Positions 34,392-43,927 of a stretch of DNA of 64,000 nucleotides are shown one piece after another; position 1 is the first letter of the stretch; the number at the start of each line of letters is the position of its first letter. The DNA is from Gammaproteobacteria bacterium UBA2965 (GTDB taxonomy: Bacteria; Pseudomonadota; Gammaproteobacteria; Pseudomonadales; Azotimanducaceae). The notes beneath the pieces were generated by a model. That model was not told the origin of the DNA. It made no database searches and was given only the letters and a program-made list of their open reading frames with translations. Position numbers and translations under genes: made by a program. The stretch spans positions 288,817 through 352,816 of the forward strand of contig DEBD01000013.1 of NCBI GenBank assembly GCA_002348385.1. The letters run 5' to 3'.

Positions 34392-36164
34392 TCAATATTT
34401 GCGTTCCATGGGCGGAAACGCGTCCATGGTGGCGGGGGAAAAGTTCACCTCGCGCTTACCCACGGAGCGGTCATGGGGAAAGTACAGTGAGTGACACAGC
34501 CAGTTGTCGTCGTCTCGCTCCTGATGGTCGTCACGCGCATGGGCACCCCGGCTCTCTTTCCTGACCTGAGCCGCCACCGCGGTGGCGTGGGCAACCTCCA
34601 GCAGATTGTCTAGCTCCAGAGCCTCCAGGCGGGCAGTGTTGAAAGCGCTGCTCTTGTCCGCCAGATGCGCGTTGCCAATGCGCTCGCGTAGTTCTGCAAG
34701 CTTAGCGATGCCAGACACCATGTGCTCTTCGGTGCGGAACACACCGAAACTATTCTGCATGGTGGTCTGCAGCTCACGGCGCAGCTGCGCCACGCCCTCA
34801 CCGGAGCTGGACTCATTCCAACGCGCCAGCCGCGCCATGGCAGCCTCCAGATCGCTGTCGCTGGCATCCCGATGAGAGACCCCTTGGCGCATGACCTGCT
34901 CGATGTGCTGTCCGGCCGCCCGACCGAATACGATCAGATCCAGCAGCGAATTGCCTCCCAACCGGTTAGCGCCGTGCACCGAGACACAGGCCGCCTCGCC
35001 GGCGGCGTAAAGACCTTCGATAAGCTGATCGTTACCCTCGCCATCCTGAGTCAGCGCCTGACCATGCACCCCAGTGGGTATGCCGCCCATCATGTAATGG
35101 CAGGTGGGGACCACCGGAATGGGCTCCACCACGGGATCCGCGTGGGCGAAGGTCCGAGACAGCTCCAGAATGCCTGGGAGGCGCTCGTTGAGCACGTCCT
35201 CGCCCAGGTGATCCAGTTTGAGCATTACGTGATCACCGTCCGGACCGCAGCCTCTGCCGTCCAGAATTTCCAGAATCATCGAACGCGCAACCACGTCGCG
35301 ACCCGCAAGGTCCTTGGCGGAAGGTGCGTAGCGCTCCATGAAGCGTTCGCCGTCTTTGTTGATGAGATAGCCGCCTTCGCCACGGCAGCCTTCGGTGACC
35401 AGCACCCCGGCCCCGTGAATGCCTGTGGGGTGAAACTGCCACATCTCCATATCCTGCAGCGGGAACCCGGCACGCACGGCCATGCCGGAACCGTCGCCGG
35501 TACACATATGGGCGTTGGTAGTGCTGGCGTAGATGCGACCCGCACCGCCGGTGGCAAGCACCGTGGCGCGCGACTGCACAAAGACCGTCTCACCGGTTTC
35601 CATCTCGATGGCGATCAGGCCGACTACGGTGCCATCCTGATTCTTCACCAGATCCACGGCAAACCACTCGTTTAGGAACGTGGTATTGGCGCGCAGGTTG
35701 GCTTGATACAGCGTGTGCAGCAGCGTGTGGCCGGTTCGGTCGGCCGCGGCACAGGTACGAGCGGCCTGGCCACCCTTGCCGAAATCCTTGGATTGGCCGC
35801 CGAATGGCCGCTGATAGATCCTGCCCGATTCCGTGCGCGAAAACGGCAGCCCCATGTGTTCTAGTTCGAAAACCGCCTGAGGGCCCTCGCTGCACATGTA
35901 CTCGATGGCGTCCTGATCACCGATGTAGTCCGACCCCTTAACAGTGTCGTACATGTGCCAGCGCCAGTCGTCGTTGGGGTCGTCGCTGGCTATGGCGCAA
36001 GTGATGCCCCCTTGGGCCGATACCGTATGAGACCGGGTAGGAAACACCTTGGAAATCACGGCCGTTTTCAGCCCCGATTGAGCGAGTTGCAGCCCTGCGC
36101 GCATGCCGGCGCCGCCGCCCCCAACGATGACGCCGTCGAACTCCATCTTTCGAATTCTGGTCAT
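34392..36164 (-). CDS. sdhA: Succinate dehydrogenase flavoprotein subunit
   Basis: SdhA oxidises succinate to fumarate using covalently bound FAD. The 590-residue protein has the FAD fold VIVGGGGAGMRAGLQL, the covalent-His motif TRSHTVSAQGG, the FAD-proximal HTLLHTLYQANL, and the substrate region MEMWQFHPTGIHGAGVL, with an active-site Arg in CVSVHGANRLGGNSLLDL. The start is ATG 36164, preceded by GGAG; a second ATG six codons in is possible. It lies 16 bp after sdhD. Confidence 0.97.
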   Translation of the reverse strand: MTRIRKMEFDGVIVGGGGAGMRAGLQLAQSGLKTAVISKVFPTRSHTVSAQGGITCAIASDDPNDDWRWHMYDTVKGSDYIGDQDAIEYMCSEGPQAVFELEHMGLPFSRTESGRIYQRPFGGQSKDFGKGGQAARTCAAADRTGHTLLHTLYQANLRANTTFLNEWFAVDLVKNQDGTVVGLIAIEMETGETVFVQSRATVLATGGAGRIYASTTNAHMCTGDGSGMAVRAGFPLQDMEMWQFHPTGIHGAGVLVTEGCRGEGGYLINKDGERFMERYAPSAKDLAGRDVVARSMILEILDGRGCGPDGDHVMLKLDHLGEDVLNERLPGILELSRTFAHADPVVEPIPVVPTCHYMMGGIPTGVHGQALTQDGEGNDQLIEGLYAAGEAACVSVHGANRLGGNSLLDLIVFGRAAGQHIEQVMRQGVSHRDASDSDLEAAMARLARWNESSSGEGVAQLRRELQTTMQNSFGVFRTEEHMVSGIAKLAELRERIGNAHLADKSSAFNTARLEALELDNLLEVAHATAVAAQVRKESRGAHARDDHQERDDDNWLCHSLYFPHDRSVGKREVNFSPATMDAFPPMERKY

Positions 36165-36180
36165 GGACTAAGAAATACTC

Positions 36181-36549
36181 CTATAAGGTCCAGAAAAGTT
36201 GCAGGCTCCACACCACAAAGAAGAACAGCAACGCCAACACGCCTGCCTGATAGGTAAGCCGAATGGCTGCGGCGTGGCGGCCCACGTAATGGGGGCGCAA
36301 ATAGTCGGTGCCCACCGTCCACAGCCCAATCCAGGCATGCGCCGCCGCTGACAGCACCGTTAGGGTGGTAAAGGTCTGCATGCCAAACGAACCGAAGTAG
36401 CCTCGCAGCGCCGTGTAATCCACATCCGAGGTCACGTAGAAGAAACCCACCACACACAGGGTATACAGACCCATGATCACCGCGGTAACCCGCTGCACCA
36501 CAAAGTCGGCAAGGCCGCTGCGCGTGAGACTGGTGACGTTGGTTACCAT
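36181..36549 (-). CDS. sdhD: Succinate dehydrogenase membrane anchor SdhD
   Basis: SdhD with SdhC anchors the complex, binds haem b and forms the quinone site. The product is about 122 residues with three transmembrane helices. The early VTSLTRSGLADFVVQRVTAV contains the conserved Arg, and HAWIGLWTVGTDYL near residue 70 is the haem-ligand/quinone region. ATG 36549 overlaps the end of sdhC by 7 bp; a GTG two codons upstream is possible. Confidence 0.93.
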   Translation of the reverse strand: MVTNVTSLTRSGLADFVVQRVTAVIMGLYTLCVVGFFYVTSDVDYTALRGYFGSFGMQTFTTLTVLSAAAHAWIGLWTVGTDYLRPHYVGRHAAAIRLTYQAGVLALLFFFVVWSLQLFWTL

Positions 36550-36917
36550 AGCCACGCCCCTGCCGCGGCCGTGGCAATGAAGGTGAGTACGAACACCACC
36601 ACGGAACTGGCTTTGGCCGCCGCAAACGAATCACCGATGTGAAAATCCATGAATATGTGCTTGATCCCGGCAAACAGGTGGTAGAACAAAGCAGCCAGCG
36701 TTGCGAGCAACACCGGCTTGGCCCAGGGCTGGGCCAGGGTGGCAGCCGCCGCCGCAAACCCAGCCGACGACTCCAGCGCCATGGCTGCCAGCCAGAGCAG
36801 GAAGCCCACTCCCAGCACGAGCAGCACGCCGGTAACCCGGTGGGTAATGGACGCGATAGCGGTGAACGGCCAGGCGAACTGGGTCAAAGACAAATAGACA
36901 GGGCGCTCGGTTTTCAT
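36543..36917 (-). CDS. sdhC: Succinate dehydrogenase cytochrome b556 subunit SdhC
   Basis: SdhC is the larger membrane anchor. The 124-residue protein begins with the family pattern RPVYLSLTQFAWPFTAIASI followed by THRVTGVLL, which carries the quinone-site Ser/Arg. Near residue 80, LFYHLFAGIKHIFMDFH holds the haem-ligand His and the conserved H-x-x-G-x-[RK]-H motif. Three transmembrane helices are evident. It is the first gene of sdhCDAB, divergent from gltA. Confidence 0.94.
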   Translation of the reverse strand: MKTERPVYLSLTQFAWPFTAIASITHRVTGVLLVLGVGFLLWLAAMALESSAGFAAAAATLAQPWAKPVLLATLAALFYHLFAGIKHIFMDFHIGDSFAAAKASSVVVFVLTFIATAAAGAWLW

Positions 36918-37318
36918 CTCCGGTCAATACTTCCGTTGCGTATGCGTGAGTGTGTCAAGCCCAAGGGCGGGCCTGCTCATGGATGTGATATTCCCAGGGG
37001 CGCATCCAGCCGATTCCGGGACCAACGATGAGGCATTCCGGGGGGCAATCATGCTCCCGATGGCATTTTAGTCATCCGCACCCTAATTGCCAAGGAATCC
37101 GGGGCTGTCCGAGCAGATGCCACCCTGGCCTGCCCCACCGCCGAATTGACAATGCCAGGTCGCGTTTATACGCTCCCCGGACCGTCTCGGGAGACAACGC
37201 CGTGAAGAGCGTAGTTTCCGCGCCAGCTTGCTGGGTGCGCAAATTTCGGTGCGGAGAATGCACCGAGTGCGGTGCGCAGAAATAGAACAATTAGAAGTAG
37301 CAACCCCGGGAGAACTGC
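36918..37318. other. Divergent promoter region between sdhC and gltA
   Basis: This 401-bp gene-free stretch separates the divergent TCA operons sdhCDAB and gltA. It should hold both promoters. On the plus strand a perfect TTGACA at 37146-37151 is followed by TATACG at 37167-37172, a 15-base spacer, as a possible gltA promoter. A GGGAG ribosome site precedes the gltA ATG. I could not identify an ArcA or CRP site with confidence. Plus-strand reading frames inside it look like noise. Confidence 0.55.
37146..37172 (+). promoter_or_regulatory. Candidate gltA promoter
   Basis: TTGACA (37146-37151) matches the -35 consensus exactly. TATACG (37167-37172) is the best -10 partner, with a spacer of 15 bases, shorter than the optimum of 17. 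A transcript from here would have a leader of about 140 nt before the gltA start. Confidence 0.35.
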
Positions 37319-38614
37319 ATGGCAGACAAGGGAAGTAACAACGCGGCCCAGCTATCGATCGGAGGCAACACCATCGATCTGCCCATATTGGATGGCAACG
37401 TGGGTCCGCAAGTTATCGATGTTGGCCACCTGACCTCGCAAGGTTACTTCACCTACGACCCGGGTTTCGTGTCCACGGCCTCTTGCGAATCGGCCATCAC
37501 GTATATAGACGGCGACAATGGCATCCTGCTGCACCGGGGCTATCCCATCGCGCAGTTGGCCGAGCACTCCGACTATCTAGAACTTTGCTATCTGCTGCTC
37601 AACGGGGAGCTCCCCAACGCGGACCAGAAAGCTGCCTTCGAGCACACGATCAGCCACCACACCATGGTGCACGAGCAGCTGGTGCATTTCTTTCAAGGCT
37701 TTCGGCGCGATGCACACCCGATGGCCATCATGTGTGGGGTAACGGGCGCGCTGTCGGCGTTCTATCACGACTCGCTGGACATCAACGACGCTTCGCACCG
37801 CACCAACACGGCCCATCGGCTCATCGCCAAGATGCCCACGCTGGCAGCCATGAGCTACAAGTATGCTCAGGGCGAGCCGTTCGTGTATCCACGCAACGAT
37901 CTCGGCTATGCGGAGAACTTCCTGCATATGATGTTCGCCACCCCGTGTGAGAACTACAAGGTGAACCCCATCATCGCGCGAGCCATGGACCGGATATTCC
38001 TGCTGCATGCCGATCACGAGCAGAACGCCTCCACGTCCACGGTTCGTATGGCTGGGTCTACGGGCGCCAACCCGTTCGCGTGCATTGCCGCGGGCATCGC
38101 GGCGCTATGGGGCCCCGCCCACGGTGGCGCCAACGAAGCCGTACTCAACATGCTGGCCGAAATCGGTGACGAGAAGAACATCGACAAGTACGTGAAAAAG
38201 GCCAAGGACAAGGACGATCCCTTCCGCATCATGGGTTTCGGCCACCGGGTGTACAAGAATTACGATCCGCGCGCCAAGGTGATGCAGCAAACCTGCCACG
38301 AGGTGCTCAACGAGCTGGGCGTGGAAGACGACCCCGTACTGCGCATGGCCCAGCGGCTGGAGACGATCGCCCTGGAAGACGACTACTTCGTGGAGCGCAA
38401 GCTGTATCCAAACGTGGACTTCTATTCCGGCATCATCTTAAAGGCCATCGGCATTCCCACCGAGATGTTCACCGTGATCTTCGCTACCGGTCGCACCCCT
38501 GGCTGGATTGCCCATTGGAACGAGATGATCGGGGCGCCCTACAAGATCGGTCGACCACGTCAGCTCTACAAAGGACCCGCTGCCCGCGATTACGTGCCGG
38601 TAGCAGATCGGTAG
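37319..38614 (+). CDS. gltA: Citrate synthase (type II)
   Basis: GltA condenses acetyl-CoA and oxaloacetate. The 431-residue length and motifs fit the hexameric, NADH-sensitive type II enzyme of Gram-negative bacteria. The catalytic His regions are in LHADHEQNASTSTVRMAGST and MGFGHRVYKNYDPRAK, with the Asp in NVDFYSGIILKAIGIP. ATG 37319 is preceded by GGGAGA. It is transcribed away from sdhC, as in Pseudomonas and E. coli. Confidence 0.97.
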   Translation: MADKGSNNAAQLSIGGNTIDLPILDGNVGPQVIDVGHLTSQGYFTYDPGFVSTASCESAITYIDGDNGILLHRGYPIAQLAEHSDYLELCYLLLNGELPNADQKAAFEHTISHHTMVHEQLVHFFQGFRRDAHPMAIMCGVTGALSAFYHDSLDINDASHRTNTAHRLIAKMPTLAAMSYKYAQGEPFVYPRNDLGYAENFLHMMFATPCENYKVNPIIARAMDRIFLLHADHEQNASTSTVRMAGSTGANPFACIAAGIAALWGPAHGGANEAVLNMLAEIGDEKNIDKYVKKAKDKDDPFRIMGFGHRVYKNYDPRAKVMQQTCHEVLNELGVEDDPVLRMAQRLETIALEDDYFVERKLYPNVDFYSGIILKAIGIPTEMFTVIFATGRTPGWIAHWNEMIGAPYKIGRPRQLYKGPAARDYVPVADR

Positions 38615-38653
38615 CAGCGCCAAAGTAACGGGCTGAAAAACCAAGGCCCACGC

Positions 38654-40015
38654 ATGCCAAGCTTTCGCGATCTGCCCGGCATCGACGCCCTCCTCTCTGC
38701 GCCACCCCTGCAGGAAGCGTGCGCCCGCTACGGTCTGGAAACCGTCAAAGGCGAGCTGAGACGATTGCAGGATCAGTGGCGCGCTACCGGCGACCTGCCG
38801 GACTGGGTATCGGATCCGCAGCAATACGCCGCGCACCTGGATCAGGCCCTGGCCCCGCCCGGCTACCAGCGCGTATACAACCTTACTGGCACCATCATCC
38901 ACACCAATCTGGGACGGGCGCCATTGAGCGCCAAGGTGCTGCGGACCATCGAACCGTTGGTTACCCATCCGTTGTCACTGGAATACGACCTGGCTGCTGG
39001 CAAACGGGGCGATCGAGATCAAGTGGTGACCCAGCGGCTACAGGCGTTGTGCGGCGCCGAGGCAGCCACCGTGGTGAACAACAATGCAGCCGCCCTAATG
39101 TTGTGCCTGAACACCCTGGCGCTGGGCCAGCGGGTGCCCGTTTCCCGAGGCGAACTGATCGAGATTGGCGGTAGCTTCCGGCTGCCCGAGTTGATGGAGC
39201 GCGCCGGATGCCGGCTCGAGGAGATCGGCACCACCAATCGCACCCACCTGCGCGACTATGAGGCCGCCATCGGAGCCGGCGTGCCAATGCTGCTGAAGAT
39301 TCACCCATCCAACTACCACATCGAGGGTTTCACGGCGGAGGTTGCCATTACGGACCTGGCCGACCTGGCGCATCGGCATGACATACCCCTTTGTGTCGAT
39401 CTGGGCAGCGGTACGCTGGTGGATCTGGCCAGGTGGGGGCTGCCCCACGAACCTATGGCGCAGGAAGTGCTCGCCCAGGGCGCCGATCTGGTGACCTTTA
39501 GCGGCGACAAGCTGCTGGGTTCGCTGCAGGCTGGCGTTATCGTTGGGAAGCGACACTACATCGAGGCCATCAAGCGCAATCCCATGAAGCGTGCGCTGCG
39601 CCCGGACAAGCTGACACTGGCTTATCTCACGGAAACCCTGCGCCTTTACGATGAGCCGGACAGCCTGCCTGAACACATTCCAGTTTTGGGCATGCTCACC
39701 ACCCCCATCGATGTGCTCGAACAGCGCGGCGGCGCCCTGGCGGGGGCGCTCGCCCAGCTGGAAGGATTCAATGCGGCGGTGGTCGAGAGCGAGTGTCAAC
39801 TCGGCAGCGGTTCTCTACCGGACAAGCGCATCGCAAGCCGGGCCGTAAAAATAGCCCATCCCGAAGCTCGCCAGATTCGTGCATTGGCCCAGGCACTGCG
39901 CCGGCTGCCTATCCCCATCATCGGGCGCATCCAAAAGGACGCCTTGTGGCTCGACCTGCGCGGAGCCGCGCCCATGGAAGATCTGCTACCCGTCATCGAG
40001 CAACTCTCCCTATGA
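38654..40015 (+). CDS. selA: L-seryl-tRNA(Sec) selenium transferase SelA
   Basis: SelA is a PLP enzyme that converts Ser-tRNA(Sec) to Sec-tRNA(Sec) with selenophosphate. The 453-residue protein has the PLP lysine at Lys286 in TFSGDKLLGSLQAG, the N-terminal tRNA-binding region (about 1-70), and conserved segments INATGT-like YNLTGTIIHTNLGRAPLS and VVNNNAAALML. It follows gltA by 39 bp on the same strand and overlaps selB by 4 bp (ATGA), so translation of the two is probably coupled. Confidence 0.97.
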   Translation: MPSFRDLPGIDALLSAPPLQEACARYGLETVKGELRRLQDQWRATGDLPDWVSDPQQYAAHLDQALAPPGYQRVYNLTGTIIHTNLGRAPLSAKVLRTIEPLVTHPLSLEYDLAAGKRGDRDQVVTQRLQALCGAEAATVVNNNAAALMLCLNTLALGQRVPVSRGELIEIGGSFRLPELMERAGCRLEEIGTTNRTHLRDYEAAIGAGVPMLLKIHPSNYHIEGFTAEVAITDLADLAHRHDIPLCVDLGSGTLVDLARWGLPHEPMAQEVLAQGADLVTFSGDKLLGSLQAGVIVGKRHYIEAIKRNPMKRALRPDKLTLAYLTETLRLYDEPDSLPEHIPVLGMLTTPIDVLEQRGGALAGALAQLEGFNAAVVESECQLGSGSLPDKRIASRAVKIAHPEARQIRALAQALRRLPIPIIGRIQKDALWLDLRGAAPMEDLLPVIEQLSL

Positions 40016-41877
40016 TCGTTACGCTCGCCGGCCACGTAGACCATGGCAAAACCAGCCTGGTGCAGGCCCTGACCGGCGAAAACACAGACCGGTTGGCCGA
40101 GGAGCAGCGCCGTGGGCTGACCATTGACCTGGGCTTTGCCTACCTCAATGAAGACGGGCACAGCCTGGGATTCGTGGACGTACCCGGCCACCACCGCTTC
40201 ATCCACAACATGGTTGCCGGTGTGGCAGGCAATCAGTACGCATTGCTGGTAATTGCGGCCGACGACGGCCCCATGCCCCAGAGCCGGGAGCACCTGCAGA
40301 TTCTGCAGCTGATCGGCGTAACAAGCGGCGTGGTGGCGCTCACCAAATGCGACCAGGTGGACGATGCCCGCCGAACGGCCGCCGAGCAGGAAGTACGCGA
40401 GTTGATGGCCGCATCATTTCTGGAGGACGCCTCGATCATCCAGACCTCTACGGTTACCAATGAAGGCATCGACGCCCTGTTGGCGCACCTGATAGCGGCC
40501 GGTGCCGAGCACCCGGTACAGGCCGCTCGCCGGCAGTTCCGTCTGGCCGTAGACCGGGCATTCAACGTGCGGGGGGCAGGCCTGGTAGTCACCGGCACCG
40601 TTCACTCCGGCGTCGTGTCGCTGGAACAGGAACTCTACGTGCTACCCGGCAATCACCAGGCCCGGGTACGTGAGATCCACGCTCAGAACCAGTCCTCGGA
40701 CACCGCCACGGTGGGCGATCGATGTGCCATCAACTTGAGCGGAGTGTCTTTACAGGAAGTTCAGCGCGGTAGCTGGCTGAGCGCAGCCCCCGACGCCGGC
40801 AGCCTCCAGCTCGCCATCACCCTGGAAGTTCTGAACGACTTCCCACGCCGAGTGCGTCACTGGACGCCCGCGCACGTTTACCACGCCACTTCTCATACCA
40901 CGGGACGCATCGCGCTGGTAGATCGAGCCGCCATGGCGCCGGGCGAGAGCGGACTGGCGGAGCTGATTCTGGAAGAGCCCCTGTTTGCAAAACACGGCGA
41001 CCGGCTGATCTTGCGGGACCAGAGCCTCGACCTCACCCTGGGCGGCGCCTCGGTGGCACACAATCGGGAGGTTCAGGGCCGGCGCAGCGAGCCTAGTAGG
41101 CTGGCCCGACTGGAGGCCTACACGTCGGCGGACGCCGCTGACGCACTCGCCGGATTGTTAGATCTTGGACCGGTGGACGTGCAGGAGTTTCACCAAAGCT
41201 GGGGCCTGCCCGACGACGCCGTGGCGGCCCTGCTTTCCGACTCCGAAGCCATGATTCGCGACGGAACAGCGCTCAAGCCCGAGCTTTGGGACTCATGGGC
41301 CAAGGGGCTGACCGAAGAGATCACAACCCGTCACAAAGCAGACAACGCACTGCAGGGCCTGCAAGCCAACGAAGTGGGCGAACGTATTCCGTCCGCGTTC
41401 CGGCAGGAAGTGCTCAACGAGTTGGTCAGTAACGGCGCTTTGGTCAATCGTTCCGGGCGTTTCGCACCACCGCGACACGTAGTCTCTCTCACCCCGGAAG
41501 AAGCCTCTCTGTGGAGCAGAATCGAGCCTCACCTCAAACAGCGGCAACCGCCCAGCGTGGGCGATCTCGCCAAACGGCTGAGGGACGCGCCCCCTGCGCT
41601 GCGAAAGCGAATGCACCCGCTCGCCACCAAGGGATTACTGGTTGCGGTGAGCGACACGCGCTACTACCTGCCAGACGAGTTGGGCGACCTTGTAGCCATC
41701 GTAGACGAGCTAGCCGCGCGCGCACCGTTCACCGTACGCGACTTTCGCGATGCCGCGGAGATCGGGCGCAACTCGGCCATCGAGGTGCTGGAATACCTGG
41801 ACTCAAAGGGCTACACGCGACGCAACGCCAACACGCGCACGGTGGTGGGCGATCGCGCCAGGGTGTTGCCGCAGTGA
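40012..41877 (+). CDS. selB: Selenocysteine-specific elongation factor SelB
   Basis: SelB delivers Sec-tRNA to UGA codons marked by a SECIS hairpin. The 621-residue protein has the G1 loop AGHVDHGKTS (6-15), the switch region RRGLTIDLGFAYL, G3 DVPGHHRFIHNM and G4 TKCD. After the EF-Tu-like domains come the C-terminal winged-helix repeats that read the mRNA hairpin (RFAPPRHVVSLTPEE... to RRNANTRTVVGDRARVL). I chose ATG 40012, which overlaps the selA stop, over a longer frame. tRNA-Sec follows 12 bp later. Confidence 0.96.
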   Translation: MIVTLAGHVDHGKTSLVQALTGENTDRLAEEQRRGLTIDLGFAYLNEDGHSLGFVDVPGHHRFIHNMVAGVAGNQYALLVIAADDGPMPQSREHLQILQLIGVTSGVVALTKCDQVDDARRTAAEQEVRELMAASFLEDASIIQTSTVTNEGIDALLAHLIAAGAEHPVQAARRQFRLAVDRAFNVRGAGLVVTGTVHSGVVSLEQELYVLPGNHQARVREIHAQNQSSDTATVGDRCAINLSGVSLQEVQRGSWLSAAPDAGSLQLAITLEVLNDFPRRVRHWTPAHVYHATSHTTGRIALVDRAAMAPGESGLAELILEEPLFAKHGDRLILRDQSLDLTLGGASVAHNREVQGRRSEPSRLARLEAYTSADAADALAGLLDLGPVDVQEFHQSWGLPDDAVAALLSDSEAMIRDGTALKPELWDSWAKGLTEEITTRHKADNALQGLQANEVGERIPSAFRQEVLNELVSNGALVNRSGRFAPPRHVVSLTPEEASLWSRIEPHLKQRQPPSVGDLAKRLRDAPPALRKRMHPLATKGLLVAVSDTRYYLPDELGDLVAIVDELAARAPFTVRDFRDAAEIGRNSAIEVLEYLDSKGYTRRNANTRTVVGDRARVLPQ

Positions 41878-41889
41878 TAGACTAGTTAA

Positions 41890-41982
41890 GGAAGAGTATC
41901 GTCCCCGGTGGGGCGCGCGGCCTTCAAAGCCGTTGAGGTGCGAATACGTGCCTGGTGGGTTCGACTCCTACCTCTTCCGCCA
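41890..41982 (+). tRNA. selC: tRNA-Sec(UCA)
   Basis: This 93-nt tRNA has anticodon loop CTTCAAA (anticodon TCA) in a CGGC/GCCG stem and a long variable arm (GAGGTGCGAATACGTGCCT). It also has a T arm GGTGGGTTCGACTCCTACC and an acceptor GGAAGAG pairing with CTCTTCC plus G73 and an encoded CCA. The extended acceptor and long variable arm identify it as tRNA-Sec rather than tRNA-Ser. It lies directly after selB, probably on the same transcript. Confidence 0.96.
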
Positions 41983-41993
41983 AAAGCTCTCAG

Positions 41994-43316
41994 CTAACCC
42001 TCGTTGTTGACGTACCGATCGATGAAGTTGTGGAACTGCTGCACGCGGTTTTCCTGCCCGGATAGGTAAGCGCCCTTGAAACCCCTCGACTGGAATCCGA
42101 GCTGCTGCCCGGTAGCCCGTTCCAGATCCTGATCTGCCACGGCACTGAGGGTTTCCTCGCCATACTTGACCACCCGGCGTTCGGCTTCCCGCCACTCCAC
42201 CGGCCCCTCGGGCCCGAAGACCATGTCCGAATCGTTCGACTTCAGCGCCATACCCCAATGCTCGTAGGTACTTTTGTTAGGATCGGTAGGATGCGGCTCG
42301 CAACGCTGCAGCGTAAATACATCCAGCTGAAACGTGATGGAGGCGCCTGGAAAAATATTGAAGTGAAAGGCGTCGGTGAGCCACGCATCCGGTAGCGTGG
42401 CCACATGACCGAATCCTCTGGCCGGTCCCAGCTTGCGCTTCTGCGCCTGCAGCGCGCCACGAATAGCATGGGCACGCCCGGCGAACTCGCTCTCACTCAA
42501 TCCCCAAGCCTGCATGTCGGCACGCAATTTGTCGTTAAGCTCAAACGGCCGCGAATCCCTCAACGAAGGCAGCGCGCCCTTCATCTTCATGAGGTTGTGG
42601 CCGGTTTCGTACAGCTCGAAATCCGTATTCTTGTAGTCGTCGTCGAAGTAGTCGCTGATTTCCGGGTGTGTGGCCGGCAGGTGGTATGACTCACAGAAGT
42701 TGTCGTGCAGCGCCTTCCAGTTGAAGTCGACCTCGCATACCTTGTAGTACACGCGCTTGGCCGCGGCCGGGTCGTGCATCTCAAAGTAGTCCTTCACCTC
42801 CCCGAGAAACCCGCTCAGCGGAAAACAGTTGACGTCCATGTTGTACCAGATGAATCCGGCCCACTCCTCGCAGGGAATCTCGCTCAGGGTGAGCTTTCCG
42901 CAGGGATTACCTTGGGGAAAGTCCTCTGCGTCCTGAACGTGAACCACCGCGCCGCCGTGCTCGAATTCCCAGCCGTGATAGGTACAGGTAAATCGGTCCA
43001 CCGAACCATGATCCGCGTACACCAGCCGATTACCGCGGTGCGGGCACACATTGTGAAACGCCTTAACGCCACCGTCCGCCTGGCGAACCATCAGAATGGA
43101 TTCCCTGCCCAGCTGATGGGTGACGAAATCGCCGGGCTGAGGCATTTCTCCGCCCCAGGCGCCGATGTTCCACACCCTGGGCCAGAGCCTTTCCATCTCA
43201 AGCTCCATGAATTCCCTCGAGGTATAGCGCTGCCCGGAAATGACCGCGTCTTCCGGATATACCCTGTTGGCAGATCCGGACACGGCGCCGGCACGTTCGC
43301 TGGATGCGTCAGTCAT
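41994..43316 (-). CDS. Rieske-type aromatic ring-hydroxylating oxygenase, alpha subunit
   Basis: A 440-residue terminal oxygenase component. The Rieske [2Fe-2S] ligands are Cys91/His93 (CPHRG) and Cys111/His114 (CTYHGW). The mononuclear-iron site is in DNFCESYHLPATH, with His212 and His217. The C-terminal SRPBCC substrate domain is complete. The substrate cannot be told from sequence; no reductase or beta subunit gene is adjacent. ATG 43316, with a GGGAG site eight bases away, is preferred to a TTG five codons upstream. It converges with selC and is divergent from the lipoprotein gene. Confidence 0.88.
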   Translation of the reverse strand: MTDASSERAGAVSGSANRVYPEDAVISGQRYTSREFMELEMERLWPRVWNIGAWGGEMPQPGDFVTHQLGRESILMVRQADGGVKAFHNVCPHRGNRLVYADHGSVDRFTCTYHGWEFEHGGAVVHVQDAEDFPQGNPCGKLTLSEIPCEEWAGFIWYNMDVNCFPLSGFLGEVKDYFEMHDPAAAKRVYYKVCEVDFNWKALHDNFCESYHLPATHPEISDYFDDDYKNTDFELYETGHNLMKMKGALPSLRDSRPFELNDKLRADMQAWGLSESEFAGRAHAIRGALQAQKRKLGPARGFGHVATLPDAWLTDAFHFNIFPGASITFQLDVFTLQRCEPHPTDPNKSTYEHWGMALKSNDSDMVFGPEGPVEWREAERRVVKYGEETLSAVADQDLERATGQQLGFQSRGFKGAYLSGQENRVQQFHNFIDRYVNNEG

Positions 43317-43456
43317 TTGTTGCTCCCTCAATTCCCCAATTCACAGTAACCGCGTAGCGCCGTAAATACGACGAAACCGCGCACCGCGTGTTTTGCAGAC
43401 GACTCGTCACCGCGTAGTCTACTCCCAATGGGCACGCATCCGCTGTTGAATCATAG

Positions 43457-43927
43457 ATGGACGGACGAAGGACGAAACACTCACCACGCCTCAACCGAAC
43501 GCCACCATGGACTGTGCTGCTTTTCGCTGGATTGCTCGCCGGTTGCTGGCAGAGCAACGCCGGCGGCCTGACCGGGCGCCCCACGGACACTCCGGCCAGT
43601 TTCCACTTCCTGGGCCGATCAGCACCCTGTCACATCGAGCTACCCGGCGTGCCCCGCTCCGTACGCGTGAACTGCTTTCACGTGGACGGAGCATTGCATA
43701 TCCACTCCAATCGCTTCGCTCACGTTCCGCGCTTGCGGGGCGAGAGCTGGGTGAACGTCGTCAGACGCGATCCCGACGTCAGAGTCGAAATCAACGGTCG
43801 GATCTATGCCCTGACCGCGATACCCATAGCAGACGAATCGCAACGCCAGGCCCTGCTGCTCGCGCGCGGCTACTGGCGCGCATGGGACGGCATCACCATA
43901 TTTCGATTCGCAAAATCGAGCGGCTGA
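43457..43927 (+). CDS. Putative lipoprotein of unknown function
   Basis: This 156-residue product has a basic N-terminus, a hydrophobic segment and a lipobox LLAGC (Cys at about residue 30), so it is probably exported and lipid-anchored. The mature part contains HVDGALHIHSNRFAHVPRLR and WVNVVRRDPDVRVEINGRIY, then RGYWRAWDG. The W-V-x-x-V-x-x-x-P-x-V-x-[VI]-x-[IV]-G/N-x-x-Y pattern faintly recalls split-barrel flavin or deazaflavin-binding proteins, but I would not assign that function. It stands alone, divergent from the Rieske gene. Confidence 0.6.
   Translation: MDGRRTKHSPRLNRTPPWTVLLFAGLLAGCWQSNAGGLTGRPTDTPASFHFLGRSAPCHIELPGVPRSVRVNCFHVDGALHIHSNRFAHVPRLRGESWVNVVRRDPDVRVEINGRIYALTAIPIADESQRQALLLARGYWRAWDGITIFRFAKSSG

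Noticed and set aside
37028..37285. An 85-codon plus-strand ORF in the sdhC-gltA gap with a Cys-rich end
   Set aside because: No ribosome site, no recognisable family, and it spans the likely promoter region of gltA.
39793..40011. N-terminal extension of SelB inside selA
   Set aside because: The GTPase starts precisely at MIVTLAGHVDHGKT, and the extension is an out-of-frame translation of selA.
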